Source: Armatimonadota bacterium (GTDB taxonomy: Bacteria; Armatimonadota; UBA5829; DSUL01). From it: a stretch of DNA of 64,000 nucleotides. Of this stretch, positions 8,185-16,308 are shown in pieces. The stretch covers positions 60,059-124,058 of the forward strand of contig JADLDK010000028.1 of the NCBI GenBank assembly GCA_020846715.1, given 5' to 3'. A program made the position numbers and the translations under genes. A model generated the notes under the pieces. It was not told the origin of the DNA, ran no database searches, and saw only the letters and a program-made list of their open reading frames with translations. Position 1 is the first letter of the stretch; every line of letters starts with the position of its first letter.

Positions 8185-8985
8185 TTACCCGCCGGCGCTT
8201 GAGTAGTTGCGCACGGCAAACAGCCACAGCCAGCGGCTGGCAATCATCAGGCCCACCGCAAACGCCAGCGCAAGCGGCAGCATCCATACCTGCATCGTCT
8301 GCGCGATGCCTCGCGCCGGCACTGTGGCTATGAACGCCATTGGAATGAAAAACGTGAGAATGTTCTTGAGAACCGTACCTCCAAAGATATCCACCGGGTA
8401 TCGAGCCATCATGCTCACGCTCCAGAACGCAGCATCCAGATTGCGAATACGCACCAACCAGAACGACAGAGTCATGATAAGGCTGTCGATACCGAGCAAG
8501 ATACACAGACTGCACGCCAAGAGGACAACGTAGATAGCAAGTGAGACGGCTGTAACGCTGATGCCCGACACGGAGACTCCATACGCTATCACGAAAACAG
8601 ACAGCAGCGCGCGCGAAAACTCGGCAAGATTGATTGTGCGGGCGGAGGCGAGAAACTGGCTGTCCACCGGTTTGGTGAGCGTCAGATCAAACGTCCCCTT
8701 CTGGATATAATCCGGCAGCATAGACAGATTGGGTGTGAACAGCGCGTTCATCAGCCCCCACGTGAGTGAGAAACTGCCCGCCAGGACAAGCGCCTGTCCC
8801 TTCGTCCACCCGGCTACCGCGTTAGTCTGGCTGTAGACAATTTCGATGAAGAAAATGTAGTACAGAAGCCATGCGCCAGTTGTAAAAGCGTTGGCAAAGA
8901 AGTTGCCGCGAAACTCCATCTCCCGCACAATACAGTTGCGGAAGAACACAAGGTAAAGCCTGAGATAGCGTCGAGCAGTAACCAT
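8185..8985 (-). CDS. ABC-2 type exporter permease (first subunit)
   Basis: A 266-residue membrane protein with about six transmembrane helices and the N-terminal REMEFRGNFFANAFTTGAWLLYYIFF segment of DUF990-family ABC-2 permeases. The PDYIQKGTFDLTLTKPVDSQF stretch matches the conserved region DIxxGxLDxxLTKPV of this family, and the partner permease has the equivalent IKDGKLSIYLTRPFSYY. It is the first gene of the three-gene exporter operon and is divergent from the DUF4446 gene. Confidence 0.85.
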   Translation of the reverse strand: MVTARRYLRLYLVFFRNCIVREMEFRGNFFANAFTTGAWLLYYIFFIEIVYSQTNAVAGWTKGQALVLAGSFSLTWGLMNALFTPNLSMLPDYIQKGTFDLTLTKPVDSQFLASARTINLAEFSRALLSVFVIAYGVSVSGISVTAVSLAIYVVLLACSLCILLGIDSLIMTLSFWLVRIRNLDAAFWSVSMMARYPVDIFGGTVLKNILTFFIPMAFIATVPARGIAQTMQVWMLPLALAFAVGLMIASRWLWLFAVRNYSSAGG

Positions 8986-9139
8986 AAGAGGGCATGACTG
9001 TATAACCGAAAGCGCTCTCGACGGCAGCCCGCGGCGTTCACAGAGCAGGAAAAACAGGCGTTTTCGCTGAAAGGCTTAAGGAGCGGCAGCGCGCCAAAAG
9101 TCTGGCTGGCCCCGACGCCGCGCGCAGAGCAACTATTCA

Positions 9140-9679
9140 ATGAACTTCGTTAGTCATCTGACTCAGACCATTCAAGACCATCCGGATGCGGTAATCACCA
9201 CAGCGCTGTACTCACTGCTCGCTCTGATGGTGGTAGTCATCTATCTCATAGCGTCTGTCATCTCTCTCAAGAGGAGATACAGCTTTTTGCTGCGCAACGA
9301 ACAGACGCAGGATCTGGGCAACGTGTTCTCTGAGCACAAGCAGCTTCTCGACAGGCTGACAAATGAGCAGAGGCAGACTGAAGGGCGTGTGACGCGCATC
9401 GAGGGGCGGCTGGACAGTACGCTTCAGAAGGTCGGCGTTGTGCGGTTTGATGCTCTTGACGATGTAGGAGGCGAACTGAGCTTTGCCGTAGCCCTGCTGG
9501 ATGCGATGGGCAACGGCGTTGTGCTTTCCAGCCTGTACAGCCGCACAGACTGCCGCACTTACGCCAAGGCTGTGATCGAGGGGAGGTCGGCGCAGTTGCT
9601 TTCCGATGAGGAGCAGGCAGCGTTGACTCAGGCGCAGAGCAGTCCGCTCCCTCTTGCCACAAGGGAGCCGGTGGGCTGA
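9140..9679 (+). CDS. DUF4446 membrane protein
   Basis: A 179-residue protein with one N-terminal transmembrane helix (about residues 23-43), a coiled-coil stretch (about 50-95) and the DUF4446 core GVVRFDALDDVGGELSFAVALLDAMGNGVVLSSLYSRTDCRTYAKAV. The domain is common in Firmicutes and relatives near chromosome-segregation genes, but its function is not established. Here it lies just upstream of an ECF sigma gene, 46 bases apart on the same strand. Confidence 0.8.
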   Translation: MNFVSHLTQTIQDHPDAVITTALYSLLALMVVVIYLIASVISLKRRYSFLLRNEQTQDLGNVFSEHKQLLDRLTNEQRQTEGRVTRIEGRLDSTLQKVGVVRFDALDDVGGELSFAVALLDAMGNGVVLSSLYSRTDCRTYAKAVIEGRSAQLLSDEEQAALTQAQSSPLPLATREPVG

Positions 9680-9725
9680 CTCTCAGCCACGTCTTGAAAC
9701 AGGGGCTGCCTGAAGAGAGGCTGCC

Positions 9726-10310
9726 ATGAACGAGCACGAAGCGCGTTTGATTGAGCGCTGCAAGTTGCGTGACGCAGCGGCCTATAACGAGCTCTACAGC
9801 CTTTACGAGCGCAAGATGTACAACTTTGCGCTGCGTATGAGCGGCAATCCGGATGATGCGGAAGACATCGTTCAGGAGACGTTCATCCGGGTGTTCAACG
9901 CAATTCAGAACTTTCGGGGCGAGGCGAACTTCTCGACGTGGGTTTTCAGAATCGCTAACAATGTTTTTCTGGATATGCGGAAAAAAGCCAAGGCGCATCC
10001 GCAGACATCCCTGCAGGACGCATTGGAACTGGAAGAGTCCGAGGTAACGCGCCAGATTGAAGACCCGTCGCCGCAGCCTCAGGATGTGGCGCAGCAGGCG
10101 GAGTTGAACCGGATCATGCAGAGGGCTATCAACTCTCTGCCGGACTACCAGAAGACGATGGTCATTCTCTATCACACGCAGAACAAATCGTATGAAGAGA
10201 TCGCCGAAATAATGAATCTACCCATAGGGACGGTTAAGAGCCGGCTCAACCGGGCGAGGATTGCACTCAAATCTAAATTGCAGCCCATCCGGGAACTTTT
10301 CGAACAATAG
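9726..10310 (+). CDS. ECF RNA polymerase sigma factor
   Basis: A 194-residue sigma factor with region 2 (YSLYERKMYNFALRMSGNPDDAEDIVQETFIRVFNAIQNFRGEANFSTWVFRIANNVFLDMRKKAK) and region 4 HTH (YHTQNKSYEEIAEIMNLPIGTVKSRLNRARIALKSKL). It closely follows the RpoE/SigW-like pattern. Its likely partner is the zinc-finger anti-sigma encoded 127 bases downstream. It is a different ECF from the one at 4780-5430: the linkers between regions 2 and 4 are unrelated. Confidence 0.95.
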   Translation: MNEHEARLIERCKLRDAAAYNELYSLYERKMYNFALRMSGNPDDAEDIVQETFIRVFNAIQNFRGEANFSTWVFRIANNVFLDMRKKAKAHPQTSLQDALELEESEVTRQIEDPSPQPQDVAQQAELNRIMQRAINSLPDYQKTMVILYHTQNKSYEEIAEIMNLPIGTVKSRLNRARIALKSKLQPIRELFEQ

Positions 10311-10437
10311 CGTAGTCACCTAATGGATAAAGACGACGAGACCAGGCGGCGGAAGAGCTATGTCCCTTTGCCGACCTGCGCAGTTTGGGCATGGCTGGCC
10401 GTGATGGCATGCTCAGATAAGGTTTAGACTTCGCAAG

Positions 10438-11400
10438 ATGAAATGTGAGACAGCCAGAGAACATTTTTCGGAACTGGTTGAGGGCTCAATCGACCAGACT
10501 TTGAAGTTTGCGATCGAGTCACACCTCGGCGCGTGTCCTGGTTGTACTCAGGAGTTCGAGAGTTTCGGACAGACTTGGAGCGTCCTGGAGGCTCTGCCCT
10601 CGTTCGAGCCGCCTCCTTATCTTCGGCATCGCGTGATGGATGCGGTATTCACGCAACCGGAACAGACCCGGGCCTCCCGGTCTATCTGGGACCGGCTCCG
10701 CGAGGGCTTCTTTGCTCCGTCCACTATGGGACGCAGACTGGCGTGGAGTGGCGCGGCGCTTGCTGCAGCTCTGGTTGTTGGCGCTGGCGCGCTGACGATG
10801 CACATTCCCGGAGGTACGGTCGCGACGGGAGTGGTGCCCATTCCCGGACAGGTAAGCCGGGTTGGGCTTGCCGCAGTTGACGTCACTCCGCAGTGGCAGG
10901 GCAACGACTGGGCGCTGGCAATCTCCGGGCCATCTGAGTTGATCGGCGTGCGGGTGTTCCCCGCGGAAGAAGGCTGGAATCCGGCGTCTCTCGCTTCTTC
11001 TTCGCCGGTGAGTGAGTTGCGGCTGGCGACGGGCATGGATTTCCGCAACAGCACGGTTTTGAAGCCACACCTGTCGCCTGTGGAGAGCGGCGTGAGTGTA
11101 GCGGTCCTGCAGTTTCATTCCGGTGGGATGAGCCGCCACATTGCAGTGTTTCTGCCCGAGCGTCCTCGCAGTATTGCCCAGGCTGTGGCTCAAGGTGTAA
11201 GCGTTCGTCCGCTGGAGGAAGCGCTGCTGCAGATTTCGCGAGACTATCAGGTGGCAATCGTGGCTGATACGGGGTTCTCTGCGACGGTGACTGTGCGGGG
11301 AGGCGCCAGCGCAGAGAAAACGCTGGAGAGTATTGCGCAGCAGGCTCGGATGGAGTATCAGAGCCTGGGAGGCGGCGCATTCCGCCTTACCAAGATTTAG
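10438..11400 (+). CDS. Anti-sigma factor with an STN-like C-terminal domain
   Basis: A 320-residue protein. The N-terminus has the zinc-binding H29-x3-C33-x2-C36 signature (SHLGACPGC) and conserved CETAREHFSELVEGSID. One transmembrane helix lies at about residues 101-120. The outer part ends at about residues 256-318 with VRPLEEALLQISRDYQVAIVADTGFSATVTVRG...KTLESIAQQARMEYQ. That pattern resembles the secretin/TonB short N-terminal (STN) domain. In Fec-type systems an STN-like domain belongs to the outer-membrane receptor, so its presence on the anti-sigma factor itself is unusual. The anti-sigma role is well supported; the STN call is moderate. Confidence 0.85.
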   Translation: MKCETAREHFSELVEGSIDQTLKFAIESHLGACPGCTQEFESFGQTWSVLEALPSFEPPPYLRHRVMDAVFTQPEQTRASRSIWDRLREGFFAPSTMGRRLAWSGAALAAALVVGAGALTMHIPGGTVATGVVPIPGQVSRVGLAAVDVTPQWQGNDWALAISGPSELIGVRVFPAEEGWNPASLASSSPVSELRLATGMDFRNSTVLKPHLSPVESGVSVAVLQFHSGGMSRHIAVFLPERPRSIAQAVAQGVSVRPLEEALLQISRDYQVAIVADTGFSATVTVRGGASAEKTLESIAQQARMEYQSLGGGAFRLTKI

Positions 11401-11429
11401 GCGAACAAACAAAGAGTGCAGAGTATGGC

Positions 11430-11474
11430 ACGGCTGGTCCAGCGCTCAGGCGCAGGGCCGGCCGTTTTTGTTTG
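11430..11474 (+). terminator. Rho-independent terminator after the sigma/anti-sigma pair
   Basis: An 11-bp stem (ACGGCTGGTCC paired with GGGCCGGCCGT, two G-T wobbles) with a 14-base loop is followed by TTTTTGTTTG. It starts 30 bases past the anti-sigma stop codon. Confidence 0.75.
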
Positions 11475-11594
11475 TGATAAAAGCTGCAGCGTAAGCGGGG
11501 AGAGTAGAGAGACTGGGACAGGCTTCTGACTCTGGGAACTGCTGAGTGGGTTGTGTCATCATCCGCGCGGGCAGGAGCATGCCATAATAAAGGG

Positions 11595-12629
11595 ATGGAA
11601 CTCATCGGCCAGACAACCGGGGAGCTTGAGCAAATTGTCCGTGAGATGGGACACCCGGCCTACCGTGGACGGCAGCTAGCTGAGTGGATATATAAGCGCG
11701 CAGCGCGCTCTACTGAGGAGATGATCAATCTTCCAGAAGCTTTGCGCGCCCAGATACGCGAGCGCTTTACGCACCCGTTGACAAACGCAGTGGAAGCTCT
11801 GAGATCGGATGACGGAGCCGTCAAATATCTGGTGGAGCTCTGCGACGGGAACCGCGTCGAAAGCGTTTATCTCCCGTACGAAGACAGAACGTCCGTCTGC
11901 ATCTCGACAGAAGTCGGCTGTGCGATGAACTGTGCGTTCTGCGCGACAGGCATAGGCGGTCTCACACGCAACCTCTCAGCCGGTGAGATGGTGGATCAGG
12001 TGCTGCTGGCGCAGGCGGATCAGAAGCAGCGCATTTCGCACGTGGTGTATATGGGCATGGGCGAACCACTGGCCAACTACACGCAGACGGTCAAGAGCCT
12101 GCGCCTTCTGACTGGCGAGCTCGGTATTTCCGCGCGCCACCTCACCCTCAGCACTGTTGGACTCGCTCCGGCGATCCGCCAGCTTGCCGATGAAGGGTTG
12201 CCAATAACTCTGGCGGTTTCTATCCACGCTCCGGACGACGCGCTGCGGGCACAGATCATGCCCATTGCCCGGACGCACTCTATGGATGAGCTGCTGGATG
12301 CGTGCCGCTACTGGATTGAGAAGACGCACAGGAAGATCACCTTTGAGTACCTGCTGCTGGAAAACGTCAACGACTCTCCTGAGCAGGCGCGCGATCTTGC
12401 CAGGCGCCTGAAATCTCTTCTGGCGAATGTCAACATCATTCCCTACAACTTTGTCGAAGGGCGTGGAGACTTCCACCGCCCGAAGCGCCAGCGCATTGAT
12501 GCCTTCAAGCGGGAACTGGAGCAGCAGCAAATAAACGTAACTGAACGTATGCGCCGAGGCAACACAATCAATGCTGCCTGTGGTCAGCTAAGACACGAGT
12601 CTGAGAAAGGACGTAAGATTTCGGCGTGA
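11595..12629 (+). CDS. rlmN: Dual-specificity 23S rRNA/tRNA adenine C2-methyltransferase RlmN
   Basis: A 344-residue radical-SAM enzyme that methylates A2503 of 23S rRNA and A37 of some tRNAs. The cluster-binding motif C109-x3-C113-x2-C116 (CAMNCAFCATG) is intact, as are MGMGEPLANY, LSTVGLAPAIRQLA, LAVSIHAPDD and the C-terminal RRGNTINAACGQL. The last motif carries the second catalytic Cys (about residue 329) that forms the methyl-carrier intermediate. ATG 11595 gives the standard N-terminus; the frame is open 14 codons earlier. It lies downstream of a terminator, so it has its own promoter. Confidence 0.97.
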   Translation: MELIGQTTGELEQIVREMGHPAYRGRQLAEWIYKRAARSTEEMINLPEALRAQIRERFTHPLTNAVEALRSDDGAVKYLVELCDGNRVESVYLPYEDRTSVCISTEVGCAMNCAFCATGIGGLTRNLSAGEMVDQVLLAQADQKQRISHVVYMGMGEPLANYTQTVKSLRLLTGELGISARHLTLSTVGLAPAIRQLADEGLPITLAVSIHAPDDALRAQIMPIARTHSMDELLDACRYWIEKTHRKITFEYLLLENVNDSPEQARDLARRLKSLLANVNIIPYNFVEGRGDFHRPKRQRIDAFKRELEQQQINVTERMRRGNTINAACGQLRHESEKGRKISA

Positions 12630-12653
12630 GAAAGCCCTGCCACCCAGAGATGA

Positions 12654-13895
12654 ATGCCGGCGGACAAACAGGCTCCGCTCAAGATACGTACACTGCGGAA
12701 TAATACAAGCAAGATGATTGACAGTGCCCAGATAAAAACCAAACGCCAACCCAGTGCAGGATTTATTCCGCAGGAAGAAACGCTGCTGTTTCACTTGAAG
12801 CGCGGAATGGATGCGTGGCAGGCGCAGGTTGGCCGGCAGGGCGTCGAGATGACGGAGACGCTGCGGGAGCTTGTCTGGGAACTTGTTTCTCTGTGCGGTG
12901 AAGCGGTGGAAGAGGGTTGTGAGCGTCCTCCGCGCGACGCATACCGCCTGTCAGCCGACATCGGCCGGCGCATTACCGGGAAAATGCAGCAGCGAGAAGC
13001 TGTCGAAATCTTTCGCGATCAGCTCCTGCGCTGCATCCTCAACGAGTTGTCCGAGTACGAAGCCACCATCCCATGCGTCCAGACCTTCTTTTTTGCCGTC
13101 GGAGACGCGATCTGGGAAAGCTACGCGGAACAGTTGCGCCGAAACCTGAGGCAGGAGAAACGCCAGCGCCTGAGCGAGCAGCTAAAAGTAGCCAAACGTA
13201 TCCAACAGCACCTGCTGCCCAAGACCATTCCAGTCATTCCCGGTTTTGACTTCGCGGGCCGTCTGCGTCCGGCGGAAGAGGTCGGCGGTGACTACTGGAG
13301 CATCAAGTACTACGAGCAGGACGGCGTGGTTACGATGAAGCTGGCGGACATCACCGGGCACGGTCTGGCGGCGGGCACGCTTGTCGCCGCAGTAAAGTTT
13401 ATCTCCGGGGGGTTCTACCGCGGGGCTACCAGTCCTGCGGACGTTATGGAGCGCACAAACCGCGTGCTCTTCAAAGAGACTCCAAGCGATATTCTGGTAA
13501 CGATGATTTACGGCTGGCTCTACCCAAAGACACGGCGGCTTCGGCTGGTCAACGCGGGTCATTTTCCGGTTTTCATTGCCAGAGAAGCCGGATTCACCGA
13601 TATACCGCCAACCGGGAGCCTGCTGGGGCTGCACGAGACCGAGTACGGGGAAATCGAGGAGACGCTAAATCCGGGAGACATCCTTGTCTTCAGCTCTGAC
13701 GGCATCATCGAGTCCGGCCTGGACAGGCCCTTTGGCGCAGACAGGCTGAAAGAAGTGGTGTGGGCAAATCGAGCGCTGAGCGCCGGACAGATTGCGGATT
13801 CGGTGATTGACGCAGTGCTCAGCTACGCGAGCTCTCCAACAGACGACCTTTCAGTAGTGGTTATCAAAGGCGTCGAAGATAAGGTCAACGTCTGA
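12654..13895 (+). CDS. PP2C-type SpoIIE/RsbU-family serine phosphatase
   Basis: A 413-residue protein. The first 150 residues or so form a helical domain of unknown type. A coiled-coil linker follows (RRNLRQEKRQRLSEQLKVAKRIQQHLLP), then a SpoIIE phosphatase domain with FDFAGRLRPAEEVGGDYW, KLADITGHGLAAGTLVAA, LRLVNAGHFPVFI, LVFSSDGIIES and SPTDDLSVVVI. Together they contain the metal-binding Asp residues. Such proteins usually dephosphorylate an anti-anti-sigma factor in a partner-switching cascade. No kinase or STAS protein is nearby. The start may instead be the ATG at 12714. Confidence 0.88.
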   Translation: MPADKQAPLKIRTLRNNTSKMIDSAQIKTKRQPSAGFIPQEETLLFHLKRGMDAWQAQVGRQGVEMTETLRELVWELVSLCGEAVEEGCERPPRDAYRLSADIGRRITGKMQQREAVEIFRDQLLRCILNELSEYEATIPCVQTFFFAVGDAIWESYAEQLRRNLRQEKRQRLSEQLKVAKRIQQHLLPKTIPVIPGFDFAGRLRPAEEVGGDYWSIKYYEQDGVVTMKLADITGHGLAAGTLVAAVKFISGGFYRGATSPADVMERTNRVLFKETPSDILVTMIYGWLYPKTRRLRLVNAGHFPVFIAREAGFTDIPPTGSLLGLHETEYGEIEETLNPGDILVFSSDGIIESGLDRPFGADRLKEVVWANRALSAGQIADSVIDAVLSYASSPTDDLSVVVIKGVEDKVNV

Positions 13896-13902
13896 GATCA
13901 CC

Positions 13903-14583
13903 TCACACGACGGCTGATATCTCTTTCTTCAAGTCTTCGAATATCTCCGTGACAGACCTGCTGGCGTCAATAGTGACAAAATCATACTCCTTCGCCATTC
14001 GATCCAGTTCGTGAGAGATTCTGGACTGGTACGTCCGAAAGCTGTCGTAAAGATTGTCGGCGATACCCATGTCCATCCCTGACTCCCAGAAATCGAAGCC
14101 GCCGCCAGAGATAACGCGCGGGACCAGGTCGTCCACGCCAATCCGCAGGTACAACACAAGATCGGGCACTAACGCAAAGCCGTACACCCGCCTCAGCCAC
14201 TCCGGGTCTGCGCCGCGCACTATGTCGCGCGCGAAGATCGAATACATGTACCTGTCCGATAGAACGTAGAACCCGGCTCGTAGCGCCGGAATGATCTGAT
14301 TCTCCAGCCGATCCGCGAAGTCTGTCGCATAGAACAGGCTCATGGTAGTCTTGTTGAGAGTGTGCCCGGACCTCCCCTGCTCCAGACCCTTCTGCGTGAG
14401 TTGAGACCGGCGAAAGCCCGTATTGGACACACCATGTCCTTCGCTCTCCAGCCATGCGGAGAGCAGGCCAATCTGTGTAGATCGGCCGACGCCATCGGGC
14501 CCCTCAACGACAAACAGCTTGCCCGGCATGTCGGGTATCTTCCGGTACGGAAGCCCCACACCGTAGAATCTTGAAGACGTCAT
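13903..14583 (-). CDS. Thymidylate kinase-like protein with an Arg-substituted P-loop
   Basis: A 226-residue TMPK-family protein. The P-loop reads GPDGVGRST, with R34 where the family has the phosphate-binding Lys. The DRY motif (VLSDRYMYSIFAR), the LFYATDFADRLE segment and a FWESGMDMG stretch all match its upstream neighbour. The two coding frames overlap by four bases (ATGA), so they are co-translated. The Lys-to-Arg change usually weakens or abolishes phosphotransfer, so this copy could be a regulatory or partner subunit of a heterodimer, or a kinase with altered specificity. The rest of the fold is intact with no sign of decay. Confidence 0.85.
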   Translation of the reverse strand: MTSSRFYGVGLPYRKIPDMPGKLFVVEGPDGVGRSTQIGLLSAWLESEGHGVSNTGFRRSQLTQKGLEQGRSGHTLNKTTMSLFYATDFADRLENQIIPALRAGFYVLSDRYMYSIFARDIVRGADPEWLRRVYGFALVPDLVLYLRIGVDDLVPRVISGGGFDFWESGMDMGIADNLYDSFRTYQSRISHELDRMAKEYDFVTIDASRSVTEIFEDLKKEISAVV

Positions 14584-15320
14584 ACTGTCTGAGCCTCCAA
14601 CCAGTCCCGCCGCAGACCGTGATAACTCACCAGCATCTCATCCACAACGCAGCGCATCTGTGTCTGCTGCTCTTCAATAGGCCGGCTTCCGTCCATAACG
14701 GTGAATCCGAACTCTGAGGTCATCTGATCATATTCACTGAGGATGCGTTGTTGAAACAGCTTGAAGCTCTCGACCTCATCATTGGAAAGACCCAGATCCA
14801 TGCCAGCTTCGTAATACTTCAGCTTGGGACGCCCCACCAGAATTCGCTCAATAGAGACGCTGAGAGGAACCCGGAAGTAGAAGGAAAGATCCGGGCGCGG
14901 GGCAAACGAGTAAAGGTCACGCACCCACTGACGGTCGACTCCGCGAGCCGCATCGCGGGCAAACGCGGTAAACGCATAGCGATCGGCCAGGACGATCACG
15001 CCTGCCTTCAGCAGAGGCGCAATGTGGTTGACCAGCCGATCCGCGAAGTCTGTAGCGTGAATAAGACTGAAGGTAGCAGGAGTGAGCAGCCTCTTCTTCT
15101 TTCCCAGTGACGTTGTGCTCTTTACCATGGGGGATGAGTTCCACTCGCTGAGCGAGACTGTGTAGCCCCTGGATAGAAGATATTTGTGAAGCAGCAAAAG
15201 CTGCGTGCTCTTACCCGATCCGTCAATACCTTCGACGATAATCAGCCGGCCGGGATAGCTATGACTGTCCATACTCATCCTGTCGGAGAAATTCCGCAGC
15301 TTCGTTAGCGGTGTTTTCAA
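14580..15320 (-). CDS. tmk: Thymidylate kinase (dTMP kinase) paralogue with intact P-loop
   Basis: A 246-residue TMPK-family kinase expected to phosphorylate dTMP to dTDP. The P-loop EGIDGSGKST is canonical (K37), and VLADRYAFTAFARD gives the DR(Y) motif. It shares LIHATDFADRL, DLSFYFRVP and YEAGMDLGLS with the downstream gene, so the two arose by duplication or as an ancient pair. Both are longer than typical bacterial Tmk (about 205-215 residues), with N-terminal leaders. An alternative start is the ATG about 14 codons in. It is the first gene of a two-gene operon. Confidence 0.88.
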   Translation of the reverse strand: MKTPLTKLRNFSDRMSMDSHSYPGRLIIVEGIDGSGKSTQLLLLHKYLLSRGYTVSLSEWNSSPMVKSTTSLGKKKRLLTPATFSLIHATDFADRLVNHIAPLLKAGVIVLADRYAFTAFARDAARGVDRQWVRDLYSFAPRPDLSFYFRVPLSVSIERILVGRPKLKYYEAGMDLGLSNDEVESFKLFQQRILSEYDQMTSEFGFTVMDGSRPIEEQQTQMRCVVDEMLVSYHGLRRDWLEAQTV

Positions 15321-15411
15321 GTGTTGTGGGACCGGCGGCTATGATCACTCGCCGGAACCCGTGGGGAACAGCAGACATGCGGATGCAACAGCTTATCCCA
15401 AGGAGCCAGTC

Positions 15412-16137
15412 TTGAGTCTAACCGGAAAAACAGCCATTGTCACCGGAGCCGGAAGAGGCATAGGCGCCGCCACCGCCATAGCTCTGGCCGGCAGAAATGT
15501 TGCCGTTTCTCTGCTCGCCCGAACGCCCAATGAAATTACGGACGTTGTAAAAACAATCACCGCTGGCGGTGGCCAGGCACAGCCCGTCCGCTGTGATGTT
15601 ACCCTGGAACAGCAGGTCCAAAAAGCCTTTGACCAGCACGAAGAGAAGTATGGGCGCACGGACATAGTCATCAACAATGCGGGCGCTCTGATTTTGAAAT
15701 CCATTACGGCAACTTCACTTGAGGAGTGGGAAGATGTTCTGCGCGTCAATCTGACAGGGGCATTTCTCGTAGCCAGAGAGGCGCTTCGACGGATGGGCGG
15801 GCGCGGAGGGACGCTGATCAACGTTGGTTCGATGGCAGGGCGGCGCGGCTATGCGGAGCAAAGCGCCTACTGCGCGTCCAAGCATGGGTTGGCCGGACTG
15901 ACCAAGGTGCTGGCCATCGAGGGTCAACCCAAAGGCGTGAGGGTGCATCTGGTTTCTCCCGGCGGAGTGATGACGGATCTATCAAAGGAGCTGCGCGCGT
16001 CGCGCAACGCAAATGCGGATGAATGGATGAGTCCTGCGGAAGTGGCTGATGCCATCGTGTTCTGCGCTATGCAGACAGGTGTCGCCGTGTCGGACGAAGT
16101 GGCGCTTCGGCGTTTTCAGTCCGAGCCCTGGAGATGA
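15412..16137 (+). CDS. Short-chain dehydrogenase/reductase
   Basis: A 241-residue classical SDR. TGAGRGIG binds the cofactor near the N-terminus, NNAG stabilises the core, and the catalytic residues are Ser in NVGSMAG and Tyr/Lys in YCASK. VSPGGVMTDL follows as in most family members. The LLART segment after beta-2 suggests NADP preference, which is inference. I chose the TTG at 15412 because AAGGAG lies six bases upstream; a GTG at 15361 is the outer limit. The substrate is unknown; 3-oxoacyl-ACP reductase-like and glucose dehydrogenase-like activities are both possible. Confidence 0.88.
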   Translation: MSLTGKTAIVTGAGRGIGAATAIALAGRNVAVSLLARTPNEITDVVKTITAGGGQAQPVRCDVTLEQQVQKAFDQHEEKYGRTDIVINNAGALILKSITATSLEEWEDVLRVNLTGAFLVAREALRRMGGRGGTLINVGSMAGRRGYAEQSAYCASKHGLAGLTKVLAIEGQPKGVRVHLVSPGGVMTDLSKELRASRNANADEWMSPAEVADAIVFCAMQTGVAVSDEVALRRFQSEPWR

Positions 16138-16207
16138 GCTTCTACGCTTTTCTTAAGGGGAAGACCTGATTTTTCGGGAGCTTGAGCCTCGGCGCCCTTT
16201 GCGGCGT

Positions 16208-16236
16208 TTGAGTCAGGCTTGCGAAGCCTGTATAAT
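16208..16236 (+). promoter_or_regulatory. Sigma70-type promoter whose 17-bp spacer is a palindrome
   Basis: TTGAGT and a consensus TATAAT are separated by exactly 17 bases. Those 17 bases (16214-16230, CAGGCTTGCGAAGCCTG) form a perfect 7-3-7 inverted repeat. A repressor bound there would occlude RNA polymerase. The start point would be near 16243, giving a leader of about 66 nt for the rhomboid-TPR gene. No T-run follows, so a terminator reading is less likely. Confidence 0.65.
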
Positions 16237-16308
16237 AAAGACGCCAGACCGTGTCGAGACACGCAATGGTTCGAGACTCATCACTGTGGAGGAGGATGGA
16301 GAAGCTAC

